In this document: positions 23,418 through 30,909 of the stretch, piece by piece
Position numbering within the stretch: the first letter of the stretch is position 1
Layout: the number at the start of each line of letters is the position of its first letter
NCBI GenBank assembly: GCA_964348525.1
Contig: CAYGCY010000001.1
Location: 1-64,000 of the forward strand
DNA length: 64,000 nt
Reading direction: 5' to 3'
DNA from: 12-FULL-44-12b sp964348525
GTDB lineage: Bacteria; Patescibacteriota; Minisyncoccia; Phycocordibacterales; Zambryskibacteraceae
Position numbers and translations under genes: made by a program
Notes under the pieces: generated by a model
Seen by the model: the letters and a program-made list of their open reading frames with translations, nothing else
Databases searched by the model: none
What the model was told of the DNA's origin: nothing

Positions 23418-24350
23418 ATGCCAAAACTTTCTACAAACACAAGAAGAATAATTAAAACAGGGTTCTTCAATTTTTGGAGAAATGGTTTTGTGTCTCTGTC
23501 TTCTGTTGTTGTGATGGTAGTAACACTTTCTGTGATAGGGGGGTTAATATTTCTGTCTGCTATTTTAAATTCGGCTCTTACTGAAATAAAAAATAAAGTT
23601 GATATCAATGTGTATTTTGTAACCTCTGCCTCAGAATCTGAAATTTTTGCACTTCAGAAAACTATAAATACTCTTCCAGAAGTGTCTGAGGTTTCATATA
23701 CTTCGCGTGAGAAAGCCCTGGCTGACTTTAGAGACAAGCACAAAAATGACGAAATCACTTTGCAGGCGCTAGACGAGCTGGGCGATAACCCACTTGGTGC
23801 TAGTCTAAGCATTAGAGCGAAAAACCCATCTCAATACGAAGGCATCGCTAAATTTCTTACCAAAGAAGGTGCTCTTTCATCGGGAGAGGATTCCATAATA
23901 GACAAGGTAAATTATTTTCAAAACAAAACAGCAATAGATAGGCTCTCAAAAATAATAGATTCGGCAAACAGGCTTGGCTACATAATCATTTTTATTTTGG
24001 CAGTTATTTCTGTGATAATCACCTTCAATACCATAAGGCTTGCCATTTTCTTCTCTCGTGAAGAAATCTCCGTGATGAGGCTTGTAGGGGCTACAGCGGG
24101 CTATATAAGGGGGCCATTCGTTGTGGCGGGCATTATGTATGGAGCAATGGCTGCTATTATTACCCTCATTATATTTTTCCCAATCACATACTGGCTAGGG
24201 GGTGCTACACAAAATTTTTTCATTGGCTTGAATATGTTTAGTTATTACTTGCGCAATTTTGGCCAATTCTTCTTAGCTCTTATTGGAGCAGGGGCTGTGA
24301 TAGGTGCGGTCTCTAGCTACCTAGCTGCCAGAAAATATTTGAAACTCTAA
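23418..24350 (+). CDS. ftsX: Cell-division permease-like protein FtsX
   Basis: 310 residues with the FtsX layout: one N-terminal membrane helix (about 25-48), an extracytoplasmic domain (about 50-170) and three further helices (about 185-210, 235-260, 280-303). Motifs FFNFWRNGFVSLSSV near the start and EISVMRLVGATAGYIRGPFVV after the second helix are typical. It forms the complex with FtsE. Confidence 0.94.
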   Translation: MPKLSTNTRRIIKTGFFNFWRNGFVSLSSVVVMVVTLSVIGGLIFLSAILNSALTEIKNKVDINVYFVTSASESEIFALQKTINTLPEVSEVSYTSREKALADFRDKHKNDEITLQALDELGDNPLGASLSIRAKNPSQYEGIAKFLTKEGALSSGEDSIIDKVNYFQNKTAIDRLSKIIDSANRLGYIIIFILAVISVIITFNTIRLAIFFSREEISVMRLVGATAGYIRGPFVVAGIMYGAMAAIITLIIFFPITYWLGGATQNFFIGLNMFSYYLRNFGQFFLALIGAGAVIGAVSSYLAARKYLKL

Positions 24351-24370
24351 GTAATTATCTGTTTAGAAAA

Positions 24371-24397
24371 AACACCGGGCCGAGACCGGTGTTTTTT
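24371..24397. terminator. Bidirectional terminator between ftsX and the acetyltransferase gene
   Basis: AACACCGG and CCGGTGTT pair around a short loop, with an A-run before and a T-run after. It can end transcription from both convergent genes. Confidence 0.88.
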
Positions 24398-24398
24398 G

Positions 24399-25001
24399 TT
24401 ATGCAAGGAACTTCTTTTTGTACTTCTCCCAGAGTGGAAGAAATTTGTCTCTGAATACTGCGAGAATAAATTCATCGCAGTATCTGCCATTGCGGAACTG
24501 TTGTTCTTTCCTTCGACCTTCCACGATGTAGCCACACTTCTCAAGGCATCTTTTACTACGCCCATTGAAGTCGTAGACAATAGAGCTAATCTTTCGTAGG
24601 TTCAGAGTGTTGAAGGCGAATTCTAGCACGAGCATTTTAGCCTCTGTGCCATAGCCCTTGCTCCACAAATCCTTTCTGCCTATGAAAGAGCCAGTTGTGG
24701 CTGTTCCATGCTGGTGATTGATTTTGTGGAGAGACATCACTCCGATAAGCTCGTTTGTGTCTACCAGTACAATTCCAAAAGAGATGTCAGTACTTTTTCT
24801 TTCGGAATGTGACTCGACCCACCTAAGCTCGTCCTCTGGCGACATCGGGGCGTTTACCTTCAGAAACTGGTGTACTTCTGGGTCATTGATCCAGATGGTA
24901 AGAAGTGGTACGTCTTCTTTGAGTATTGGGCGAAGATAAACCCTCTTACCCATTCGGAACACAATCCTCTGTGATTCTCGCTTTTCCTTCATCCGTTTCA
25001 T
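24399..25001 (-). CDS. GNAT-family N-acetyltransferase (RimJ/RimL-like)
   Basis: 200 residues. The acetyl-CoA site is seen as RKDLWSKGYGTEAKMLVLEFAF (Q/RxxGxG/A-type), with LNLRKISSIVYDFNGRSKRCLEKCGY after it, the usual RimJ/RimL ending. Substrate unknown: a ribosomal protein N-terminus, an antibiotic or a sugar nucleotide are all possible. GAGG lies 6 nt before the start, so this gene has a conventional ribosome-binding site. Overlapping alternative hairpins lie 35-77 nt upstream (25036-25078). Confidence 0.88.
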   Translation of the reverse strand: MKRMKEKRESQRIVFRMGKRVYLRPILKEDVPLLTIWINDPEVHQFLKVNAPMSPEDELRWVESHSERKSTDISFGIVLVDTNELIGVMSLHKINHQHGTATTGSFIGRKDLWSKGYGTEAKMLVLEFAFNTLNLRKISSIVYDFNGRSKRCLEKCGYIVEGRRKEQQFRNGRYCDEFILAVFRDKFLPLWEKYKKKFLA

Positions 25002-25035
25002 ACTTGCCTCGTGTTAGGGAAGTGAAAAGAACTAT

Positions 25036-25078
25036 GCTGAATGAAAAATCTCGGCTTTTCATTCAGCCGAGATTTTTC
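25036..25078 (-). promoter_or_regulatory. Two overlapping, mutually exclusive hairpins upstream of the acetyltransferase
   Basis: GCTGAATGAAAA (25036-25047) pairs perfectly with 25056-25067, and GAAAAATCTCGGCT (25043-25056) pairs perfectly with 25065-25078. The two stems share bases and cannot form together. The layout looks like an attenuator or antiterminator, but no small ORF or known ligand motif is visible. The rest of 25002-25276 holds nothing I can name. Confidence 0.5.
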
Positions 25079-25276
25079 TAGAAAGTGTTAGGGAGATTTA
25101 TACGCTAAAACTATCACGGCTGAATAAAAATGGTTTCTTTTCTTTGGCAACAGAAATAAACCAACATATTTGTGTGGCCATGTAACCTCTATTAAGCTGT
25201 GTATGCGTATTAGGCATAATTACACCTTAGGTTATTTGCTTCTCGAAAGCAAGTCCCCAGATATAGATATAGATAG

Positions 25277-25320
25277 TATAATTTCCATATTCTCTAATTC
25301 GTGAGAATTAGAGAATATGG
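25277..25320 (+). promoter_or_regulatory. -10 box and palindromic operator candidate for the ArsR-like gene
   Basis: TATAAT (25277-25282) is followed at once by a palindrome with 16-bp arms (25285-25300 and 25305-25320) containing TATTCTCTAATTC/GAATTAGAGAATA. A repressor bound here would cover the transcription start. The same 13-bp arms recur at the 3' end of the gene. Confidence 0.6.
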
Positions 25321-25368
25321 TTGAAGATTGAATTAATAAAAGGTCAAATTTAATTATTAGTGGTAAAA

Positions 25369-25632
25369 ATGCAAATAAGAAATTTAGAAAGAATACTTAA
25401 AGCCTTAGCAAACAGTCGCAGGCTGGAAATCTTGAAGTTTCTGCGGGGCAAGACTGCAAATGTGGGGGAGATAGCTGAAGCCATAAAACTTTCATTCAAA
25501 TCAACGTCGAGGCATCTTTCTATTCTGGCCGGTGCCGATATTTTGGAGAAAGACTATGTCAGTAACCAAGTTTATTACCACCTTTCGCCGAGCCCTCATA
25601 CTTTGGTAAAAAAGACACTATCTATTCTCTAA
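25369..25632 (+). CDS. ArsR-family winged-helix transcriptional regulator
   Basis: About 87 residues from ATG 25369 (GTG 25360 also possible). The winged-helix fold follows ILKALANSRRLEILKFLRG, then NVGEIAEAIKLSFKSTSRHLSILAGADIL as the recognition helix-turn-helix, then a wing with VSNQVYYHLS. No cysteine metal site is present, so it is not an obvious metal sensor. The gene lies between two copies of the same palindrome, and its stop codon lies inside the second. It probably represses itself. Confidence 0.85.
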   Translation: MQIRNLERILKALANSRRLEILKFLRGKTANVGEIAEAIKLSFKSTSRHLSILAGADILEKDYVSNQVYYHLSPSPHTLVKKTLSIL

Positions 25633-25659
25633 TTCGTACGAATTAGAGAATAGATAGTG
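25616..25659. repeat. Perfect 44-nt palindrome at the 3' end of the ArsR-like gene
   Basis: Arms start CACTATCTATTCTCTAATTC. It contains the same 13-bp half-sites and 4-nt spacing as the operator-like palindrome at 25285-25320 and includes the stop codon of the regulator gene. It could act as terminator, second operator or element boundary. Confidence 0.8.
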
Positions 25660-25726
25660 GTGGGGGAGGTGGGGTTTGTTTGGGCATAGTTTGGTGTTGG
25701 TTTTTTTGTTATTGTGTAGGTTAATT

Positions 25727-25795
25727 GCCAGTTCGTCTAATGGTAGGACGACCGCCTCTGGAGCGGTTAATTGGGGTTCGAGTCCCTGACTGGCA
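25727..25795 (+). tRNA. tRNA-Gln (CTG)
   Basis: Acceptor GCCAGTT/GACTGGC, anticodon stem ACCGC/GCGGT with loop CTCTGGA (CTG), T arm GGGGTTCGAGTCCC, discriminator A. CCA is not encoded. Its 3' end is duplicated 175 nt downstream. Confidence 0.9.
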
Positions 25796-25977
25796 GCAAA
25801 TGGGCAAAGCCGATTTTCTGCTAGTCAGCAAAGCAATTTATTGCTTTGCGTAGGGTACTCGAAAGGCGCAGGTGTATTTTTGTTTTGCAAGGCAAAGGCA
25901 AAAATACCGAGCAGGGGTCGCGAAAAATTTCCGTCAGGAAATTTATTTGTGACCGAGTCCCTGACTGGCAGCAAATG
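25796..25977 (+). repeat. Hairpin-rich insertion bounded by a duplicated tRNA-Gln 3' end
   Basis: The 24-nt sequence 25779-25802 (T arm to just past the acceptor) is repeated exactly at 25954-25977. Between them lie an inverted, partly diverged tRNA 3' half (CTGCTAGTCAG ... GGGTACTCGAA, split by hairpin GCAAAGCAATTTATTGCTTTGC), a stem GTATTTTTG/CAAAAATAC, the word GGGGTCGCGA and a stem AAATTTCC/GGAAATTT. A related element follows tRNA-Thr at 62.3 kb. No ORF of note. Confidence 0.75.
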
Positions 25978-26056
25978 ACTTGAGAAAACAGCTTGCTTTA
26001 TCTCCACGCTCTGTTATCTTTAGCAGTTCACAGAACTTTATTCGTAATTAAATCAA

Positions 26057-26242
26057 ATGGACGAAAACAATACAAACGCAAATCCTATTGCTGATACATC
26101 TGTGGGTACAAACCCGCAAGAGCCAGTAGTAGCGCCAGCGCAAACACCGGAAGTGGCAGAAACAATGCCAGCACCGGAAGCAACAGTAGTGCCAGAAACA
26201 CCAGTCGCAGATGCGCCAGCCGAGGAACCAGCTCAAGCGTAA
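26057..26242 (+). CDS. Small Pro/Ala/Glu-rich low-complexity protein
   Basis: 61 residues, acidic, dominated by Pro, Ala, Glu, Thr and Val, with no hydrophobic segment. Repeated units such as VVPETP and APAQTPE suggest a disordered linker or surface peptide. Support is the ATG, a matching terminator and the lack of any other frame. Function unknown. Confidence 0.5.
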   Translation: MDENNTNANPIADTSVGTNPQEPVVAPAQTPEVAETMPAPEATVVPETPVADAPAEEPAQA

Positions 26243-26244
26243 AG

Positions 26245-26280
26245 CAAAATAAAACTCCCTTTAGGGAGTTTTATTTTGTA
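26245..26280 (+). terminator. Rho-independent terminator
   Basis: CAAAATAAAACTCCC pairs with GGGAGTTTTATTTTG. It follows the small low-complexity gene and could work in both directions. Confidence 0.8.
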
Positions 26281-26365
26281 TGTAGGAATTTTAAATACTG
26301 TATAGACACATAGTGTAGTATTAAGTATACGTTTTCGATAATTTTGGAGAAAAACAGTAAATAAA

Positions 26366-27088
26366 GTGGATTCGGTAGCGACAAAAGAATACTGGAATGA
26401 GCACTGGAAAGAATCTGGCTTTGGAATTGCGCCAAAACACCACCCCGTGCGCAAATGGATTGAAAATGAAATACCAGACACAAAGACCGCGAGCTGTATA
26501 GAAATTGGCTGTTACCCAGGGAAGTTTTTATCGGTCTTTGGGGAAAAGGGGTATGAATTAAATGGGGTTGACTCTTTTTCTGAAATAAACTCATTAGCGA
26601 ATTGGTTTAAAGACAAAGGATATCGGCTTGGTAATTTCTATGAGGCGGATTTCTTCAAGTTTATTCCTGTTGCGAAATACGACATAGTTGCCTCATTTGG
26701 ATTTATTGAACATTTTGAAAATTTGTCGGAGGTGTTGGATCGGCATTTAGCTCTTTTAAAACCAGGGGGGAAAGTAGTTATAGATGTGCCCAATCTCAAT
26801 TCTCCAATTTATTATTTTCTCTACAAACTTTTTGAACCAAAAACATTACAAAATCACGTTTTGTCAGTTATGAATTTGGAGGCCATAAAATCCGTGCTTG
26901 AAGCAAAAGGTTGTCAAATAAATTACGCAGGATACTTTGGGTATTTTTATTTTCGGTTTGTTACAAAACACGACAGCATTCATCAGAATATAGCCAAAAT
27001 AATTAATTTATTTGATTTACCAATGCGCCTGTTTTCAGGCTCTTTATATAAAAGATATATTGGAGTTATTGCAACAAAACAGCAATAA
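26366..27088 (+). CDS. SAM-dependent methyltransferase (class I, Methyltransf_23-like)
   Basis: 240 residues starting at GTG. The SAM site appears as SCIEIGCYPGKFLSVFGEKGYELNGVD (motif I, acidic end of beta-2), followed by YDIVASFGFIEHFENLSEVLDRHLALLKPGGKVVIDVPN (motifs II and III). This subtype often modifies lipid or glycan precursors. The substrate cannot be told. An MFS transporter gene follows, with its own -10 box. Confidence 0.87.
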   Translation: MDSVATKEYWNEHWKESGFGIAPKHHPVRKWIENEIPDTKTASCIEIGCYPGKFLSVFGEKGYELNGVDSFSEINSLANWFKDKGYRLGNFYEADFFKFIPVAKYDIVASFGFIEHFENLSEVLDRHLALLKPGGKVVIDVPNLNSPIYYFLYKLFEPKTLQNHVLSVMNLEAIKSVLEAKGCQINYAGYFGYFYFRFVTKHDSIHQNIAKIINLFDLPMRLFSGSLYKRYIGVIATKQQ

Positions 27089-27117
27089 TTCAGCATGTAT
27101 ACTATCAATTAATAACT

Positions 27118-28338
27118 ATGAACAGAAAACGCCTATTTCTCTGGTCTCTGTACGATTTCGCTAATTCTATAGTTCTAATGGCCTCTCTGTTTTATTTTTC
27201 TCAGTGGTTGGTTATAGATCAGGGGAAGCCAGCTTGGTGGTATAACGTGTCCCTTGTTATTTCCTCAATTCTTTTTCTTTTGAGCGCACCAACTATTAGT
27301 AAAAAGATTGATGAGACAAAAGAAAAAATTGCCGGGCTTAGACTATGGACATTTCTTGCTTTCGTTGGTTTTTTGTCGCTGGCCTTTACCGTGATGCTTA
27401 CAGACGGTAGAGAGGTCTTGGCAACGATTTTGTACACACTTTCTACATACGCTTATCTTGTGTGTTTCCTGTATTTCACCCCAATGTTGAACGATATATC
27501 TAGCGATGAGAACCGTTCCTTACGGTCTGGTATTGGACAAGGCGCAAATTCAATTGGCCAAGTAGTAGGGGTCCTTATTACGCTTCCGTTTGTAAACGGA
27601 ATAACACTGTTTGGTGATCCAGGAAGAGCTCAGGCGTTATTTCCGGCTACCATTATTTTTGGGATATTGGTTTTACCAATGCTTCTGTTCTATAAAGAAG
27701 AAAAATTTATTTCTTCCAGCAATACGCAGGTCAAAAACCAACTAAATATTGTCTCCTTATTTAAAGAAGTTTTCACATACAAACCATTGGCATTTCTTTT
27801 ATTAGCTTATTTTTTGTTTAGTGATGCGCTAATCACATTTGCAAACAATTTCCCTCTGTATCTAGAGATAGTGCACAACGTAAGCGATACAGTAAAGTCA
27901 GTATTGACTGCATGCATCCTTTTACTTGCAGCTGTTGGAGCAATTGTTTTTGGCAAAGTAGCTGATAAAAAGGGGAGTTTTAAAGTGCTTAAAATTATTT
28001 TATTTATTTGGAGCCTTATCTTTTTGGGTATGGCCTTAATTACAAACTTTAAAGTACTTGTTCCAATGTTTTTATTGGCGGGAATATTATTCGGTCCCGT
28101 TTGGGGGATAAGCAGAGCACTTGTGGGTCAGCTTGCGCCTCCGCATTTAGTTGCCTCCTCATATAGCTATTATGTAGTTGCGGAGCGTTTTGCCACTCTT
28201 GTTGGCCCTGCGGTATGGAGTATCGCCCTTATTACTTTTGGCGAAGGGGCTCGTGGGTATCAAGCAGGAAGTCTTTCTCTTATGGCATTGTTGCTTATAA
28301 GTATTTTTGTATTAAACAGAGTGAAGACGACAGTATGA
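27118..28338 (+). CDS. MFS transporter, UMF1-like
   Basis: 406 residues with about 12 membrane helices. The N-terminal WSLYDFANSIVLMASLFYFSQWLV motif is typical of the UMF1 (unknown major facilitator) family, related to Atg22. Loops carry KKID near residue 60 and GKVADKKGSFK in the second half. Substrate unknown, possibly amino acids or lipids. TATACT ends 14 nt before the ATG. Confidence 0.87.
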   Translation: MNRKRLFLWSLYDFANSIVLMASLFYFSQWLVIDQGKPAWWYNVSLVISSILFLLSAPTISKKIDETKEKIAGLRLWTFLAFVGFLSLAFTVMLTDGREVLATILYTLSTYAYLVCFLYFTPMLNDISSDENRSLRSGIGQGANSIGQVVGVLITLPFVNGITLFGDPGRAQALFPATIIFGILVLPMLLFYKEEKFISSSNTQVKNQLNIVSLFKEVFTYKPLAFLLLAYFLFSDALITFANNFPLYLEIVHNVSDTVKSVLTACILLLAAVGAIVFGKVADKKGSFKVLKIILFIWSLIFLGMALITNFKVLVPMFLLAGILFGPVWGISRALVGQLAPPHLVASSYSYYVVAERFATLVGPAVWSIALITFGEGARGYQAGSLSLMALLLISIFVLNRVKTTV

Positions 28339-28404
28339 TTTAAGAAAAATGGGCAGATTAGGTTCTTGTTCTTCTTTGGCCCTTTTCTGATATATTTGAG
28401 TCAA

Positions 28405-28833
28405 ATGAAAAAGTCTATAATCATTTTAATAGTAATTTTCTTGGCCCTAGGGTTTTTTGTTTTTTCGAATAAATTTCAAAAAGAAGGCACCATCTACAAT
28501 AATGCTTCAGCGAATGACATTGTGGTTGAGTTGCCTTATCCTGATGCTGTCACGGGAAAAGAATTTAGCGTAATAGGTAGCGCGCGGGGCTTCTGGTTTT
28601 TTGAGGGCTCGTTTCCTTTAGAAGTATTAGACGAAAATGGTAAAAGTATTGCTGTGGGCTACGCTCAGGCAGAAGGAGAATGGATGACCACAGAATTTGT
28701 GCCTTTTAAAGGCGAGATAAAGGTACCGGAGAGCTATATAGGTAAAGCTGTTTTAGTTTTGAAAAAGGATAATCCGTCTGGGATACCCGAAAAAGATGCC
28801 AGCATTTCTTTCAAATTCAATATTGAATACTAG
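28405..28833 (+). CDS. Membrane-anchored Gmad2-domain protein
   Basis: About 142 residues from ATG 28405, with one N-terminal membrane helix (about 4-20). The rest is a Gmad2 immunoglobulin-like domain: VELPYPDAVTGKEFSVIGSARGFWFFEGSFPLEVLDENG, then EGEWMTTEFVPFKGEI. Gmad2 domains occur in exported envelope proteins such as those linked to spore germination. A second Gmad2 gene lies at 30.4 kb, with the bactofilin-like gene between them. Confidence 0.82.
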   Translation: MKKSIIILIVIFLALGFFVFSNKFQKEGTIYNNASANDIVVELPYPDAVTGKEFSVIGSARGFWFFEGSFPLEVLDENGKSIAVGYAQAEGEWMTTEFVPFKGEIKVPESYIGKAVLVLKKDNPSGIPEKDASISFKFNIEY

Positions 28834-28885
28834 TTTTCTGTCACGGGAGTATAATTTAGGTTAATTAATCATTTAATTTATTACC

Positions 28886-29149
28886 ATGCAAAAAGTACAA
28901 ACACATAAAGTAGGTTTAGTCTTGGGTGCGTCTTTGGGAGTTTTTCATCTAATCTGGGCGCTTTTAGTGGCTTCCGGCACAGCTCAAAGTATGATGGATT
29001 TTGTTTTCAAACTGCACATGATTAATCCGCCATATACTATTGCTTCATTTAGTTTCGGTTTGGCGCTCACGCTTATAATTGTTACCGCTGTCATAGGCTA
29101 TATTGCCGGCTTGATAATGGGGTATCTTTGGAACAAGTTAGTCGCATAA
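28886..29149 (+). CDS. Small two-helix membrane protein
   Basis: 87 residues with two long hydrophobic helices (about 10-32 and 50-82) joined by a loop DFVFKLHMINPPYT. Such short proteins are common in Parcubacteria. TATAAT is at 28850-28855, leaving a leader of about 25 nt without a clear Shine-Dalgarno sequence. Confidence 0.7.
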   Translation: MQKVQTHKVGLVLGASLGVFHLIWALLVASGTAQSMMDFVFKLHMINPPYTIASFSFGLALTLIIVTAVIGYIAGLIMGYLWNKLVA

Positions 29150-29223
29150 TATTCCCCGCACAATTTCCAACCGAACGAGCTATTTTTGGAGTTATACATG
29201 CCAAAGGTATATAATTCGGCTAT

Positions 29224-30363
29224 ATGAAAAAAGGCCTTATTTTGTCTGGACTAGCGCTAATGAGTGTCATTCTTTTTATTCCTTTTATTTCTGAAGGGGC
29301 AGTAGTTGGTTTTGGAGATAACTACATAGTTCCAAAAGACTCACGAGTAGATACCAATCTTTATGCAGGGGGGCAACAGCTTACTCTCACAGGGAATATT
29401 TTTGGTGATGTAGTTGGTGGAGGTGGAAATGTTTTCATAAGCAATAAAATAGCGGGAGATGCACTGCTTTTTGGTGGAACTATAAATACTGTTTCAAATA
29501 TCTCTGGTGATTTGAGACTTGTTGGAATGTCGATAGTTGTGTCGGGTGAAATAGATGGAGACGTGGCAGTAGCCGGAAAGAATATAAGAATTGTTGACAG
29601 TGCTTTTATAACTGGAGATTTGCTTGGTGTCGGGGGCAATATTGTTGTATCTGGTCCGGTAAAAGGCTCTGTTAAAATATCTGCCGCTGAAGTTACTTTG
29701 AACGGGGTAGTTGATGGGGATGTAAAAGTAGTAGCAGATAAGCTTTTTGTAGGCAAAGGCGCGGTTATCAAAGGCTCTCTAGAATATAAATCGGTTCGTG
29801 AGGCGATAGTTGATAAAGACGCAACAATAATGGGGGAGACCAGTTTTGAAAAAGTTTCTTACTCCGGTGAAAATTCGAACATATTTTCGTTTCTTTGGAA
29901 CTCTTTTTTTTGGGTTAAGCTAATAACCCTGTTTGTCTCGGCAATGATTTTGTTTGCGATAGGGAAGAGAAGTGTTGCCGTCTTATCTGTGCGTGGGAGA
30001 GAAGATGTTTGGCATAATATTTTTGCAGGTATTTTGTTTCTAATAGGTGCACCAGTTTCTGCAGTACTTTTAGTAATGACAGTAATAGGACTCCCTCTTT
30101 CAATTGCTGTGGTTGGCTTGAGTATTATTTTTATAATTGTATCTGTGGCCTTTACCCCAATTTTGTTGGGTGCATTCATAAAGAAGCTTATAAAAAAGAA
30201 CGACACAATATCATGGAAAGTTATTCTTCTAGGCTCCTTTGGAATGACTGTTTTGGGGCTCATACCATTTTTAGGTAGTATCTTGAGAACTTTCATTTTC
30301 TTGGTAGCCATAGGAGTGATGATAAGAGTTGGCTTTGAAAAACTTCAACACATAAGAAATTAA
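29224..30363 (+). CDS. Exported bactofilin-like beta-helix protein with C-terminal membrane helices
   Basis: 379 residues. A signal-anchor (1-25) is followed by a repeated beta-helix (about 40-205) with short GD-containing turns (GDVVGGGGNVFIS, GDALLFGGTI, GDVAVAGKNI), as in bactofilins and DUF342/FapA-type polymers. Four or five membrane helices follow (about 228-375). The fusion places a polymer-forming domain outside the membrane. TATAAT ends 8 nt before the ATG, so the mRNA is leaderless. The next Gmad2 gene starts 3 nt after the stop. Confidence 0.8.
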   Translation: MKKGLILSGLALMSVILFIPFISEGAVVGFGDNYIVPKDSRVDTNLYAGGQQLTLTGNIFGDVVGGGGNVFISNKIAGDALLFGGTINTVSNISGDLRLVGMSIVVSGEIDGDVAVAGKNIRIVDSAFITGDLLGVGGNIVVSGPVKGSVKISAAEVTLNGVVDGDVKVVADKLFVGKGAVIKGSLEYKSVREAIVDKDATIMGETSFEKVSYSGENSNIFSFLWNSFFWVKLITLFVSAMILFAIGKRSVAVLSVRGREDVWHNIFAGILFLIGAPVSAVLLVMTVIGLPLSIAVVGLSIIFIIVSVAFTPILLGAFIKKLIKKNDTISWKVILLGSFGMTVLGLIPFLGSILRTFIFLVAIGVMIRVGFEKLQHIRN

Positions 30364-30365
30364 AA

Positions 30366-30908
30366 ATGTCTCGCTATAAATCTAACCTAGTTCTAATATT
30401 GATAGTTCTCATTTTTTTTGTGGGGGCATTTTTGTCTGTAAGAAAAAATAAAGAAAACCAAAATTTTATAATAGACTCATTTGATAAGTGTGTGACGGCT
30501 GGTTTTCCAGTGCAGGAATCTTTTCCTAGGAAATGTACCGATGGCATAGGGGCAGTATTTACAGAAGAAATAATCGTAAAAGATTCAAAACAGAGCGAAG
30601 CGCTTAGAGTGTTTTATCCAACCCCATCAACAAGGGTTTCTACCCCAGTTTCTTTTTCTGGAGAAGCAAGGGGAATTTGGTTTAAAGAGAATACATTTAG
30701 CGTCGAAGTAAGAGATAAAGATGGCAAAACACTAGCGAAATCTAAAGTAGTCAGAGAAGAGGATGTCTATGTAGATAAATTAAATTATTTTGACGATCTT
30801 ATCGCCATCCCAATGAACGTGTCTTCTCAGGAGCTTATGCTCGTATTCATAAATGGCAACATGAATGGGGAAGAGGTGGTAGTGCCCATTAATTATCTCA
30901 AGAAATAA
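30366..30908 (+). CDS. Membrane-anchored protein with Cys motif and Gmad2 domain
   Basis: 180 residues. After the N-terminal membrane helix (about 7-25) comes a short two-cysteine module, FDKCVTAGFPVQESFPRKC, that recurs in CPR surface proteins, then a Gmad2 domain (about 75-178: LRVFYPTPSTRVSTPVSFSGEARGIWFKENTF). It is transcribed with the bactofilin-like gene. Role is probably structural in the cell envelope. Confidence 0.8.
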   Translation: MSRYKSNLVLILIVLIFFVGAFLSVRKNKENQNFIIDSFDKCVTAGFPVQESFPRKCTDGIGAVFTEEIIVKDSKQSEALRVFYPTPSTRVSTPVSFSGEARGIWFKENTFSVEVRDKDGKTLAKSKVVREEDVYVDKLNYFDDLIAIPMNVSSQELMLVFINGNMNGEEVVVPINYLKK

Positions 30909-30909
30909 A

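Noticed and set aside
25369..25632. ArsR-like protein as an arsenic or metal sensor
   Set aside because: There are no cysteines or clustered histidines for a metal site and no resistance genes nearby.
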